A stretch of DNA of 64,000 nt from NCBI RefSeq assembly GCF_900090265.1, contig NZ_LT607752.1, positions 3,782,001 through 3,846,000 on the forward strand, written 5' to 3'. Under the pieces are notes generated by a model, which worked only from the letters and a program-made list of their open reading frames with translations, had not been told where the DNA came from and searched no databases. This DNA comes from Micromonospora rifamycinica. Its GTDB lineage: Bacteria > Actinomycetota > Actinomycetes > Mycobacteriales > Micromonosporaceae. Made by a program: the position numbers and the translations under genes. Shown piece after piece: positions 46,383-53,926 of this stretch (its first letter is position 1; each line of letters starts with the position of its first letter).

Positions 46383-48488
46383 TCAGCCCGGCGAACCGCC
46401 CCGCACGGGTACGGCCGCCGCGCGGCCCGCGCGGGCCGGCAGGACGACCCAGGCCAGCACCACACTCGCCACGAAACCCACCAGAAGGTACGCACCGAGT
46501 GTAGCCATGACAGGGCTGGCAAATCCGGCGATCGCCGCCACCGCCAGCAGCACCGAACGCCCCTCCCAGCCCAGCGTCCACCGGTGCAGCGGCGGGGCCG
46601 CCTGCCGCTTCTCCAACCGGGCGGTCAGGTCGTAGTGGTGCACGGTCAGCACGAAGACGTACCCGAAGACCAGCCAGGCCGGCACCCCGCCGACCACCCC
46701 GACCACCGCGGCGAAGAGGTACTCCCCGGCCCGCAGCGCCGCCGGCACCAGCCAGTCCAGCGGTCCGTTGTGCGCCGCGCCCGCGCCCAGCCCGGCCACC
46801 AGCAGCACCAGCAGCGCCACCGGCAGCCACCAGCGCAGACCGCCCGGGTCCCCGTCGCCGGCCACCCGCAGCAGCCCCACCACCAGCAGCACCGCCGGGC
46901 CGAGCGCCCCGAGCACCGCCAGGGTCAACGGACCCATCGGGCGGACCACCGGCAGCCGGGCCGCCACCGGCCCGTCGTCGCGGTGCAGGGTGGCATCCAC
47001 GGTGTCCAGCACCGGCACCCACATCCAACGCGCCCGCAGGGTCCGCAACGCGCCCGTGTACCCGAACGCCAGCACCCCCCACACCAGCACCGAGACCAGG
47101 CTGACCAGCGGCCCGAACAGCGCGGCGGTGACCGCGATCAGCGCCCACCGCTCGCCGATCGGGAAGACCACCGTCCGCTTCAACCAGTACGACACCGAGC
47201 CGGTGTCCGCCTGCACCCGGGTCGACGCGGCGTTCAGCTTCCCGCCGATCCCCCCGGCGGCCGGGGTGACCGGGCGGGGACGCCGGGCCGCCTCGTCGTG
47301 CAGCACCCCGTACCAGGCGTCGGTCATGTGCCGGACGGTCTGCAACGTCATTGCGGCGATGGCCAACGCCCAGCCGTACCGGAACCCGGCGTGCGTCGCG
47401 CCGTAGCCCAGCCCCGCATAGACCAGGTACTCCTTCGCCCGGTCGGCCATCGTGTCCAGCCAGCCGCCCCAGGCGCTGAAGTGCCGGGTGTAGCGGGCCA
47501 GCTGCCCGTCCACACAGTCGAGCACGAACCCCAGGTAGAGCAGGACCCCGCCGGCCACCAGGGCGGGCCGCCCGCCGGCACCGAAGAGCACCGCCGCGAC
47601 CACCGCGAAGAGCACCGAGACCATGGTCACCCCGGTCGGCGTCAGGCCCAGCCGGGCGCACGCCCTGGTCACGTACGGCGACCAGGTGCTGACGAAGTAG
47701 GTGGTGAAGAAGTCGTCGCGTTCCTTCACCGACAGCCGCAGCTCCGCCCGGTCCTCGTCCACCCCGGCCAGGGCCGCCTCGGCGGCGGCCAGCCCGGCCG
47801 GGTCGGTGACCCGGTGCGCCACGAGCAGCCGTACCCGGTGGGCGAAGGTCAGGGTGCCGAGGTCGGTGAACGCGGCGAACAGCCGGTCCACGGCGGACCC
47901 GGCCGCCGGGGCGCCGGTCGCGCCCCCCGCCACCGCGTCCCCCGCCGCAGCGCCGCCCGTCATCGCGTCCCCCGCCGCAGCGCCGCCCGTCATCGCGCCG
48001 CCCGTCATCGCGTCCCCGGCCACCGTGCCCGGGGACAGCCGGGCCGCCACCGGGGCGTGCGCGGCGCGGGCCGCGGCGGCCAGCGCCGGCAGGTCGTCCG
48101 CGCCGACCCGCAGCGCGCCGCCGAAGACGCCGGTCGCGTCGGGCAGCTCCGGGCCGGCGTCGACCACCTGCCCGCGCTCCTCGCGGACCACCGTCCGGCC
48201 GGCGGCCGGCGGGTCGGTGAGCACCAGGGCCACCGTCGGGCCGACCGGGCTGGTCGCCAGGTGCCGCAGTACGGCCGTGTGCGCGACCAGGTCGGCCCCG
48301 GTGACCAGGACCGGGCCGGTGACCGTGTCCACCAGGGCGGCCAGCTCGGCCAGGCCGGTGACGGTGTGCACCCGCTCCGCCCCGGCCCCGCGCAGCTGCC
48401 CGGCGAGCCGGTCGGCCAGCGGTGCGCCGGTCCCGGTGGGCAGGCCCGCGGCCGGCGCACCGGCGGCGAGCACGATCGCCACGGTCAC
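46383..48488 (-). CDS. DUF5941-type fusion: nucleotidyltransferase-like domain plus CDP-alcohol phosphatidyltransferase
   Basis: About 701 residues from the GTG at 48488 (4-nt GTGA overlap with the ATPase gene). The N-terminal 165 residues resemble a degenerate MobA-type nucleotidyltransferase (VAIVLAAG, PLADRLAGQL, VLVTGADLV), but the usual Arg after LAAG is missing. A repetitive Gly/Ala linker follows (about 158-195). The next part has the CDP-alcohol transferase signature DCVDGQLARYTRHFSAWGGW-LDTMAD (near 329) and about ten membrane helices. It should make a lipid or soluble phosphodiester from a CDP-alcohol. GT2/TagF is 15 bp downstream. Confidence 0.87.
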   Translation of the reverse strand: MTVAIVLAAGAPAAGLPTGTGAPLADRLAGQLRGAGAERVHTVTGLAELAALVDTVTGPVLVTGADLVAHTAVLRHLATSPVGPTVALVLTDPPAAGRTVVREERGQVVDAGPELPDATGVFGGALRVGADDLPALAAAARAAHAPVAARLSPGTVAGDAMTGGAMTGGAAAGDAMTGGAAAGDAVAGGATGAPAAGSAVDRLFAAFTDLGTLTFAHRVRLLVAHRVTDPAGLAAAEAALAGVDEDRAELRLSVKERDDFFTTYFVSTWSPYVTRACARLGLTPTGVTMVSVLFAVVAAVLFGAGGRPALVAGGVLLYLGFVLDCVDGQLARYTRHFSAWGGWLDTMADRAKEYLVYAGLGYGATHAGFRYGWALAIAAMTLQTVRHMTDAWYGVLHDEAARRPRPVTPAAGGIGGKLNAASTRVQADTGSVSYWLKRTVVFPIGERWALIAVTAALFGPLVSLVSVLVWGVLAFGYTGALRTLRARWMWVPVLDTVDATLHRDDGPVAARLPVVRPMGPLTLAVLGALGPAVLLVVGLLRVAGDGDPGGLRWWLPVALLVLLVAGLGAGAAHNGPLDWLVPAALRAGEYLFAAVVGVVGGVPAWLVFGYVFVLTVHHYDLTARLEKRQAAPPLHRWTLGWEGRSVLLAVAAIAGFASPVMATLGAYLLVGFVASVVLAWVVLPARAGRAAAVPVRGGSPG
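47941..48015. repeat. 30-bp in-frame tandem repeat in a domain linker
   Basis: The 30-bp unit at 47941-47970 recurs at 47971-48000 with three terminal changes, then as a 15-bp half at 48001-48015. It codes the linker blocks MTGGAAAGDA in the fusion protein, so it changes linker length only. Confidence 0.92.
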
Positions 48489-49228
48489 CGCGGCACCGCG
48501 GCGTGGTACGCGTCGAGCGCCTCGGCGACCGTTCCGTCCACGGTCAGCCGCCCGCCGTCGAGATACAGCCCCCGACGGCAGAACCGGGTCAGGTCCTTCT
48601 CGTTGTGTGACACCAGCACCAAGGTGCGCCCCTCCGCGAGCAGTCGGTCGATCGTCGAATAACACTTCCGGCGGAACTCCGCGTCGCCCACCGCGGTCAC
48701 CTCGTCCATCAGCAGGATCGGGTGCGGCAGGTGCGAGATGATCGCGAACCCGAGCCGGACCTTCATCCCGGACGAGTAGTGCCGCACCGACGTGTCGATG
48801 GCCCGTTCCACCTGCTCACCGGCGAACGAGACGATGTCGTCGAAGTGCCGCCGCAGGTAGCCCGTGGAGAGTCCGTGCAGCCCGCCGACCAGGTAGAGGT
48901 TCTCCCGGCCGGTCAGGTCGTTGGAGAACCCGGCGGAGAGTTCCAGCAGCGGCGCGACGTCACCGCGGACGGTGATCCGCCCCTCGTCGGGGATGAGCAC
49001 CCCGGCGATCAGCCGCAGCAGGGTGCTCTTGCCGGTGCCGTTGCGCCCGATCACGCCGAGCGTGTCGCCCGGCGCGACGGTGAACGAGACGTCCCGCAGC
49101 GGCCAGAACTGGCCGGCGGTGGTGGCCCGGCCGCCCCGGTGGATGAACAGCTCCCGCAGGCGCAGCTGCCGCCGCCGGTTGCGGACGAAGCGGATGCCGA
49201 GACCCTGCGCCTCGATGATCGGCGGCAC
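48485..49228 (-). CDS. Polymer-export ABC transporter ATPase (TagH/Wzt type)
   Basis: 247 residues, starting with GTG directly after the permease TAG stop. Walker A GRNGTGKST, signature YSSGMKVRL, Walker B ILLMDEVTAVGD and His-loop VSHNEK. The YSSGM signature is specific to polysaccharide and teichoic-acid exporters. It lacks the C-terminal glycan-binding extension of long Wzt proteins. With the permease it should move a lipid-linked polymer across the membrane. Confidence 0.93.
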   Translation of the reverse strand: MPPIIEAQGLGIRFVRNRRRQLRLRELFIHRGGRATTAGQFWPLRDVSFTVAPGDTLGVIGRNGTGKSTLLRLIAGVLIPDEGRITVRGDVAPLLELSAGFSNDLTGRENLYLVGGLHGLSTGYLRRHFDDIVSFAGEQVERAIDTSVRHYSSGMKVRLGFAIISHLPHPILLMDEVTAVGDAEFRRKCYSTIDRLLAEGRTLVLVSHNEKDLTRFCRRGLYLDGGRLTVDGTVAEALDAYHAAVPR

Positions 49229-50056
49229 CTAGAGTTCCTTCAGCACGGCCGGTTCGAGCCGGCGGAACGCCCACCAGCCGACCATCAGCACCAGCAGGCT
49301 GCCGACGATCGTGGTGGTCAGCAGCCGGGCGTCCGGGAACTCGTCCGGGTACCAGATGGCGTGCTGGAGCTGGAAGATGCCGACCAGCGGGTTCAGCTCG
49401 TACGCCACCTTCACCCAGCCCGGCATGCCGGACTCCCGGACCAGGCTCAACGGGTAGATGATCGGGGTGGCGTAGAACAGCACCCGGATGACCAGCCGCA
49501 TGAACCGCTCCACGTCGCGCATCAGCACGTTGACCGCCGACAGCAGCAGGGCCAGGCCGATCAGCAGGGTGCCCTGCACGGCGACGGCCAGCGGCAGGCT
49601 CAGCAGCGACCAGCCCAGGTCGATCCGGCCGTGCGCGGCGTAGACGGCGGCGACGGCCAGGAGGATCGGCAGGCCGGCGACGTACTCGGCGAACCGGCCG
49701 GTGACCCGGCCGATCGGGAAGACCTGCCGGGGCAGGTTCATCGTAGTGATCAGGCGGGACTGCCCGGTCAGCGCGTTGGTCGCCTCGCTCAGCGCCGAAC
49801 TGGTCCACATCCAGGCGAAGATGCCGGTGATCAGGAAGAGCGGGTACGACCCGGCGGCCTCGCCGAGGTGCCGGTTGGTCGGCCCGGAGTAGAGCACCCC
49901 GAAGACGAAGAAGTAGATCGCACCCATCCCCAGCGGCTCGATCAGCGACCAGAGGTAACCGAGCACGGACTGCTGGTACTTCACCGCGAGGTCACGCCGG
50001 ACCAGGATGCGCAGCGAGGTGCGGTGCGACCACAACGCCGTGACGCCTGCGGTCAC
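49229..50056 (-). CDS. Polymer-export ABC transporter permease (TagG/Wzm type)
   Basis: 275 residues from the GTG at 50056 with GGGAGG 5 nt upstream; the reading to 50122 would overlap sdaA and is less likely. Six membrane helices of the ABC-2 family, with VKYQQSVLGYLWSLIEPLGM near the start and RVLFYATPIIYPLSLV later. It is the first gene of the operon with the ATPase and the two polymer enzymes. The stop abuts the ATPase start (TAGGTG). Confidence 0.93.
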   Translation of the reverse strand: MTAGVTALWSHRTSLRILVRRDLAVKYQQSVLGYLWSLIEPLGMGAIYFFVFGVLYSGPTNRHLGEAAGSYPLFLITGIFAWMWTSSALSEATNALTGQSRLITTMNLPRQVFPIGRVTGRFAEYVAGLPILLAVAAVYAAHGRIDLGWSLLSLPLAVAVQGTLLIGLALLLSAVNVLMRDVERFMRLVIRVLFYATPIIYPLSLVRESGMPGWVKVAYELNPLVGIFQLQHAIWYPDEFPDARLLTTTIVGSLLVLMVGWWAFRRLEPAVLKEL

Positions 50057-50115
50057 CGTCGCCTCCCGCCTGACAACAACGGACGACAGGTTAGCAGTCG
50101 GTGAACGAACGCCCC

Positions 50116-51486
50116 TCAGCACTCGATCACGTTGACGGCCAGGCCGCCGCGTGCCGTCTCCTTGTACTTGACCTTCATGTCCGCCCCGGTCTCGCGCATG
50201 GTCTTGATGACCTTGTCGAGCGAGACGTGGTGCACCCCGTCGCCGCGCAACGCGAGCCGGGCCGCCGTGATCGCCTTGATGCTAGCCACCGCGTTGCGCT
50301 CGATGCAGGGGATCTGCACCAGCCCCCCGACCGGGTCGCAGGTGAGCCCGAGGTTGTGCTCCATGCCGATCTCGGCGGCGTTCTCCACCTGGCCGGGGGT
50401 GCCGCCGAGCGCCTCGGCCAGCCCGGCGGCGGCCATCGAGCAGGCCGAGCCGACCTCGCCCTGGCAGCCCACCTCGGCCCCGGAGATCGAGGCGTTCTCC
50501 TTGAACAGCACCCCGATCGCCCCGGCGGCCAGCAGGAACCGGACCACCCCCTCGTCGGAGGCCCCCGGCACGAACCGGGTGTAGTAGTGCAGCACCGCCG
50601 GGATGATCCCGGCCGCGCCGTTCGTCGGCGCGGTGACCACCCGGCCACCGGCGGCGTTCTCCTCGTTGACCGCGAGCGCGAACAGGGTCACCCAGTCCAT
50701 CGCGCGCAGCGGGTCGGTCGAGCCGGCGTCGGCCTCCAGGCTGCGGCGCAGCTCGGCGGCCCGGCGGCGGACCCGCAACCCGCCCGGCAGCACCCCGGCC
50801 CGCTCGCCGCCGCGCGCCACGCACTCCCGCATCACCCGCCAGATGTCCAGCAGCCCGGCCCGGACGTCCGCCTCGCTGCGCCAGGACAACTCGTTGGCGA
50901 GCATCACCGCGCTGATCGACAGCCCGGTGCCGGTGGTGACGTCCAGCAGCTCGGCCCCGGTCGAGAAGGGGTGCCGCACGGTCGTGGTGTCCGGCGTGAT
51001 CCGGTCCGCCCCGGCCGCCGCCTCGTCCACCACGAACCCGCCACCGACCGAGTAGTACGTCCGGCTGCGGACCTCGGCCCCGGCCGCGTCCCAGGCCACG
51101 AAGGTCATCCCGTTCGGGTGGTACGGCAGCGACCGGCGGCGGTGCAGCACCAGGTCCCGGTCCGGCGCGAAGTCGATCTCCTGGGCGCCGAGCAGGGCGA
51201 GCCGGCCCCGGGTGCGGATCCCGGCGACCCGGGGACCGACGCTGTCGGTGTCCACCGTCTCCGGGCTCTCGCCGGCCAGCCCGAGCAGCACCGCCCGGTC
51301 GCTGCCGTGGCCGTGGCCGGTCGCGCCCAGCGAGCCGAACAGCTCGGCCCGGACCCGGGTGACGGTGTGCAGCAGCCCGTCGGCCTTCAGCCCGGCGACG
51401 AAGGTGCGCCCGGCGCGCATCGGCCCCACCGTGTGCGAACTGGACGGGCCGATGCCGACACTGAAGAGGTCGAAGACACTGATCAT
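50116..51486 (-). CDS. sdaA: L-serine ammonia-lyase, iron-sulfur type
   Basis: 456 residues. The N-terminal beta domain ([25 protein letters not shown]) and the alpha domain are joined in one chain. Cys for the [4Fe-4S] cluster appear in [12 protein letters not shown] and LTCDPVGG, and the C-terminus ends VNVIEC, a cysteine tail reported to enter the active site in this family. It deaminates L-serine to pyruvate in the cytoplasm. GAGGAAG precedes the ATG. The permease gene begins 59 bp beyond its stop, on the same strand. Confidence 0.96.
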   Translation of the reverse strand: MISVFDLFSVGIGPSSSHTVGPMRAGRTFVAGLKADGLLHTVTRVRAELFGSLGATGHGHGSDRAVLLGLAGESPETVDTDSVGPRVAGIRTRGRLALLGAQEIDFAPDRDLVLHRRRSLPYHPNGMTFVAWDAAGAEVRSRTYYSVGGGFVVDEAAAGADRITPDTTTVRHPFSTGAELLDVTTGTGLSISAVMLANELSWRSEADVRAGLLDIWRVMRECVARGGERAGVLPGGLRVRRRAAELRRSLEADAGSTDPLRAMDWVTLFALAVNEENAAGGRVVTAPTNGAAGIIPAVLHYYTRFVPGASDEGVVRFLLAAGAIGVLFKENASISGAEVGCQGEVGSACSMAAAGLAEALGGTPGQVENAAEIGMEHNLGLTCDPVGGLVQIPCIERNAVASIKAITAARLALRGDGVHHVSLDKVIKTMRETGADMKVKYKETARGGLAVNVIEC

Positions 51487-51613
51487 CGCTGCGCTTCCTC
51501 GCCGTCGCCCCGGTGGTGCCGGGTCCGGGCCGGGTCCGTGGCCGCCCGGGTCCGCCGGTGACCTGCTGATTCCGCCCGGGGGTGGGGGCGGTGTCGACCG
51601 GCGAGCCTACCCG

Positions 51614-51706
51614 CCCACCCCACCCCACCCCACCCCACTCCTTCCCGTCCCCGCACCCCGCACCCCGCACCCCGCACCCCGCACCCCGCACCCCGCACCC
51701 CGCACC
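51614..51706. repeat. Adjacent 5-bp and 7-bp microsatellites
   Basis: CACCC-type pentamers run in five units from 51614 to 51638. Then seven perfect CACCCCG heptamers fill 51654-51702, ending in a partial copy. They start about 125 bp upstream of the sdaA start codon and run into a large hairpin. Confidence 0.93.
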
Positions 51707-51787
51707 AAGATCGTGCTCGATCCTGGTTGTAGTGGCATCCCTGCGCGGCGAGGCCACTACAACCAGGATCGAGCGTGATCTTGGTGC
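51702..51787. repeat. Large inverted repeat with 35-bp arms
   Basis: Arms 51702-51736 and 51753-51787 pair over 35 bp with two mismatches around a 16-nt loop. Its arms are markedly less GC-rich than the surroundings (GATCCTGGTTGTAGTGG). There is no ORF in it. It resembles a small non-coding mobile or REP-type element; I see no flanking target duplication. Confidence 0.9.
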
Positions 51788-51840
51788 CCGAACGGCCGGG
51801 GTAGGCGGCGCGGGCTGTGGGCAGGGCCACGCCAGGCGCG

Positions 51841-52160
51841 GGCAACGGCCAGGCAGCGCGGGCAACGGCCAGGCAGCGCGGGCAACGGCCAGGCAGCCCG
51901 GGCAACGGCCAGGCAGCCCGGGCAACGGCCAGGCAGCCCGGGCAACGGCCAGGCAGCCCGGGCAACGGCCAGGCAGCCCGGGCAACGGCCAGGCAGCCCG
52001 GGCAACGGCCAGGCAGCCCGGGCAACGGCCAGGCAGCCCGGGCAACGGCCAGGCAGCCCGGGCAACGGCCAGGCAGCCCGGGCAACGGCCAGGCAGCCCG
52101 GGCAACGGCCAGGCAGCCCGGGCAACGGCCAGGCAGCCCGGGCAACGGCCAGGCAGCCCG
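51841..52160. repeat. Sixteen-unit 20-bp minisatellite
   Basis: The 20-bp unit GGCAACGGCCAGGCAGCCCG is repeated sixteen times without a gap. The first two units end GCGCG and the other fourteen are identical. Degenerate copies flank it on both sides (51824-51840 and 52161-52219). All frames are open through it, so long translated readings here are artefacts. It occupies the divergent region between sdaA and pspC. Confidence 0.97.
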
Positions 52161-52359
52161 GGCAGCAGCGGGCAGCGCGGGCAACCGCGGGCAACGGCCA
52201 GGCAGCGCGGGCAGCGCCCGGGGCATCAGCCGGGGCTGACTCGGGTAACCACCTACGGGTACGGGGTCACCGGATCACTCTCGGGACGGAGGGCAAGGTG
52301 GCCACCCCTTCCTACCGTGGAATGCAGCGCGGCGGATCGCCGCAGAGTGGAGTTAGACG

Positions 52360-52566
52360 ATGAGTCGCAAACTGGTCCGACCCCGCGAGGGGCGCATGCT
52401 CGCCGGTGTCTGTGCCGGCCTGGCCCGCCGGTTCAACACCTCAGCCACCCTGGTCCGGCTGCTGTTCCTGCTCTCCCTGCTGCTGCCCGGCACGCAGGTG
52501 GTCGTCTACCTGGTGCTGTGGATCCTGATGCCCAACGAGGACCGCTACGCCACCACCACCTACTGA
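52360..52566 (+). CDS. PspC domain small membrane protein
   Basis: 68 residues from ATG with GGAG 8 nt upstream. It is a single PspC domain, with KLVRPREGRMLAGVCAGLARRFN, a hydrophobic hairpin (LVRLLFLLSLLLPG, VVVYLVLWILMP) and an ending NEDRY. PspC proteins respond to or modulate envelope stress. TACCGT at about 52314 may be its -10 box. Short and isolated, it is divergent from sdaA. Confidence 0.93.
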   Translation: MSRKLVRPREGRMLAGVCAGLARRFNTSATLVRLLFLLSLLLPGTQVVVYLVLWILMPNEDRYATTTY

Positions 52567-52814
52567 CCGCACCGGGCCAATCGGCGAAGACCGCAACGCC
52601 GCCGCCCGACGAGGCGCATCGCTGCCGCCGCGCCGCCCGACGAAGATCGCATCGCTGCCGCCGCGCCGGGCGTCGCCCGGTCACCGTGGATGCCGCCTCC
52701 CGTCCCAGGGAGGCGGCATCCTGGCGTTCCCACCCCCTGACACCAACCCCATCGACATCCACAAGCCCCCACCCGATCAATCACCCGTCGACAGCGTGCA
52801 GGTGGGGTTACACG

Positions 52815-52876
52815 CGGTGATCAAGAGGTTTACGTCAACTTGAAGATCAAGAATGACACAAACCTCTTGATCACCG
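52815..52876. repeat. Inverted repeat with 23-bp arms (GATCAAGAGGTTT type)
   Basis: Arms 52815-52837 and 52854-52876 match with two mismatches; the outer 17 bp are perfect. The loop is 16 nt. The stretch is AT-richer than its surroundings and has no ORF. Its sequence is unrelated to the hairpin at 51702, and it lies directly against an 18-bp minisatellite, sharing its last two bases. Confidence 0.88.
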
Positions 52877-52982
52877 GGAGCAGCCGGGACGCCGGGAGCA
52901 GCCGGGACGCCGGGAGCAGCCGGGACGCCGGGAGCAGCCGGGACGCCGGGAGCAGCCGGGACGCCGGGAGCAGCCGGGACGC
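52875..52982. repeat. Six-unit 18-bp minisatellite
   Basis: CGGGAGCAGCCGGGACGC is repeated six times exactly. With the adjoining hairpin it lies in the 492-bp region between pspC and the convergent DUF4230 gene. The part before it (52567-52810) holds a short direct repeat (CGCATCGCTGCCGCCG, twice) and no gene that I trust. Confidence 0.95.
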
Positions 52983-53058
52983 CGTTGGGCGTGGTGCTGT
53001 GCGCTTGCGGTGAGGGGCTGCGGGTTGGCCGGGGCGCGGACGGTGGGGGCGCTGCGGG

Positions 53059-53826
53059 TCAGGGGGCGGTGTAGGTGATGGTGACCTTCTCGTAGCCGAG
53101 CGAGCGGAGCAGGCCCTCCAGCATCTTGCGGGTGTTCTCCTCGGCGCGCTGGGCCAGCCCGCTGTCCCGGGCCGCCGCGGTGATCCGCTCCTCGGCCATC
53201 CGGTAGACCTGCTGCTGCCGGTTGGGGTCGCCCTTGACCAGGTCGCCGATCCGGTTGAACAGGCCGCGCTCCTCGGCGAAGACGTAGCTCTTGTCCAGGT
53301 CGAGGTTGGTCTGGCCGAGCTGCGGCGCGGGCAGCTTGACCTCGACGGACTTGCCGTCGGCGGACGGTACCACCGCCCCCTCGGCGATCTTGCCGAAGTC
53401 GACGTACGCCTCGACGCTGCCCGCTCCGACGAAGAGGGTCCGCTGGTTGAGCAGGAACTCCGGCACGTTGTTGCGGTCGTTCTGAAGGTCCACCACGACC
53501 TGGAAGTTGCCCTCCGCCGCGACGTAACGGCTGAGATCCTGGATCGACTTGAGCAGCGGCGGCTGACTGCGGTCGGTCTGCTCCTTGGCGAACGGGTTAC
53601 GGAAGTCCGGGAAGATCCCGGTCACCTGGGTGCCGAGCAGCACCACCACGACCAGCGCCGCCGCGCCGAGCACCCAGAGCAGGCCCCGGGCCGGGCCGCC
53701 GCCGGTGCGGGGCGGGTCGGCCGGTGGGGTCGCCGGGTCGGCCGGGTCAGCCGACCGGGTACGCAGTGTGTCGGCGGTCGGGTAGCCGGGGAACTCACTC
53801 TGCGGGGTCTCACCGTCGTGGGCCAT
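53059..53826 (-). CDS. DUF4230 membrane-anchored protein
   Basis: About 255 residues from ATG 53826 (a GTG at 53835 is possible). The Pro/Thr-rich cytoplasmic head is followed by one membrane helix (LLWVLGAAALVVVVLLG, about 50-66) and an external DUF4230 domain: LLKSIQDLSRYVAAEGNFQVVVDL, then VEAYVDFGKIAE and a helical tail with AEENTRKMLEGLLRSLGYEKVTI. The function is not known. It is monocistronic. Confidence 0.88.
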   Translation of the reverse strand: MAHDGETPQSEFPGYPTADTLRTRSADPADPATPPADPPRTGGGPARGLLWVLGAAALVVVVLLGTQVTGIFPDFRNPFAKEQTDRSQPPLLKSIQDLSRYVAAEGNFQVVVDLQNDRNNVPEFLLNQRTLFVGAGSVEAYVDFGKIAEGAVVPSADGKSVEVKLPAPQLGQTNLDLDKSYVFAEERGLFNRIGDLVKGDPNRQQQVYRMAEERITAAARDSGLAQRAEENTRKMLEGLLRSLGYEKVTITYTAP

Positions 53827-53926
53827 CGCCCTCACCGTCCTCGTCAGACACGTGCCTCTGTCGATGACGGTACGGCCACCGTGCGACGCCCGCGCGGCGA
53901 GCGCCCCGAACGGGTGACGGCCGGTC

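Noticed and set aside
45591-48662. 1023-residue plus-strand reading across the polymer operon
   Set aside because: It is His/Arg/Pro/Gln-rich shadow coding opposite well-recognised enzymes on the minus strand.
44193-50056. A secondary-metabolite cluster including the nearby P450, transporters and glycosyltransferases
   Set aside because: No polyketide, peptide or terpene synthase is present anywhere in the window. The P450 lies 9 kb away with its own ferredoxin and promoter.
50056-50122. Longer permease start reaching into the sdaA region
   Set aside because: The GTG at 50056 has an ideal GGGAGG ribosome site, and the first membrane-proximal motif begins soon after. The longer form would overlap the sdaA end for no gain.
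51841-52160. Possible CRISPR array
   Set aside because: The units abut without unique spacers and no cas gene is present. It is a minisatellite.
50282-52226. Long open readings over the 20-bp array, coding PGLPGRCPGC-type repeats on the minus strand
   Set aside because: The 20-bp unit has no stop in any frame, so all frames stay open through the array. Some of these readings also run on antisense to or out of frame with sdaA. There is no start signal or codon bias to support a protein.
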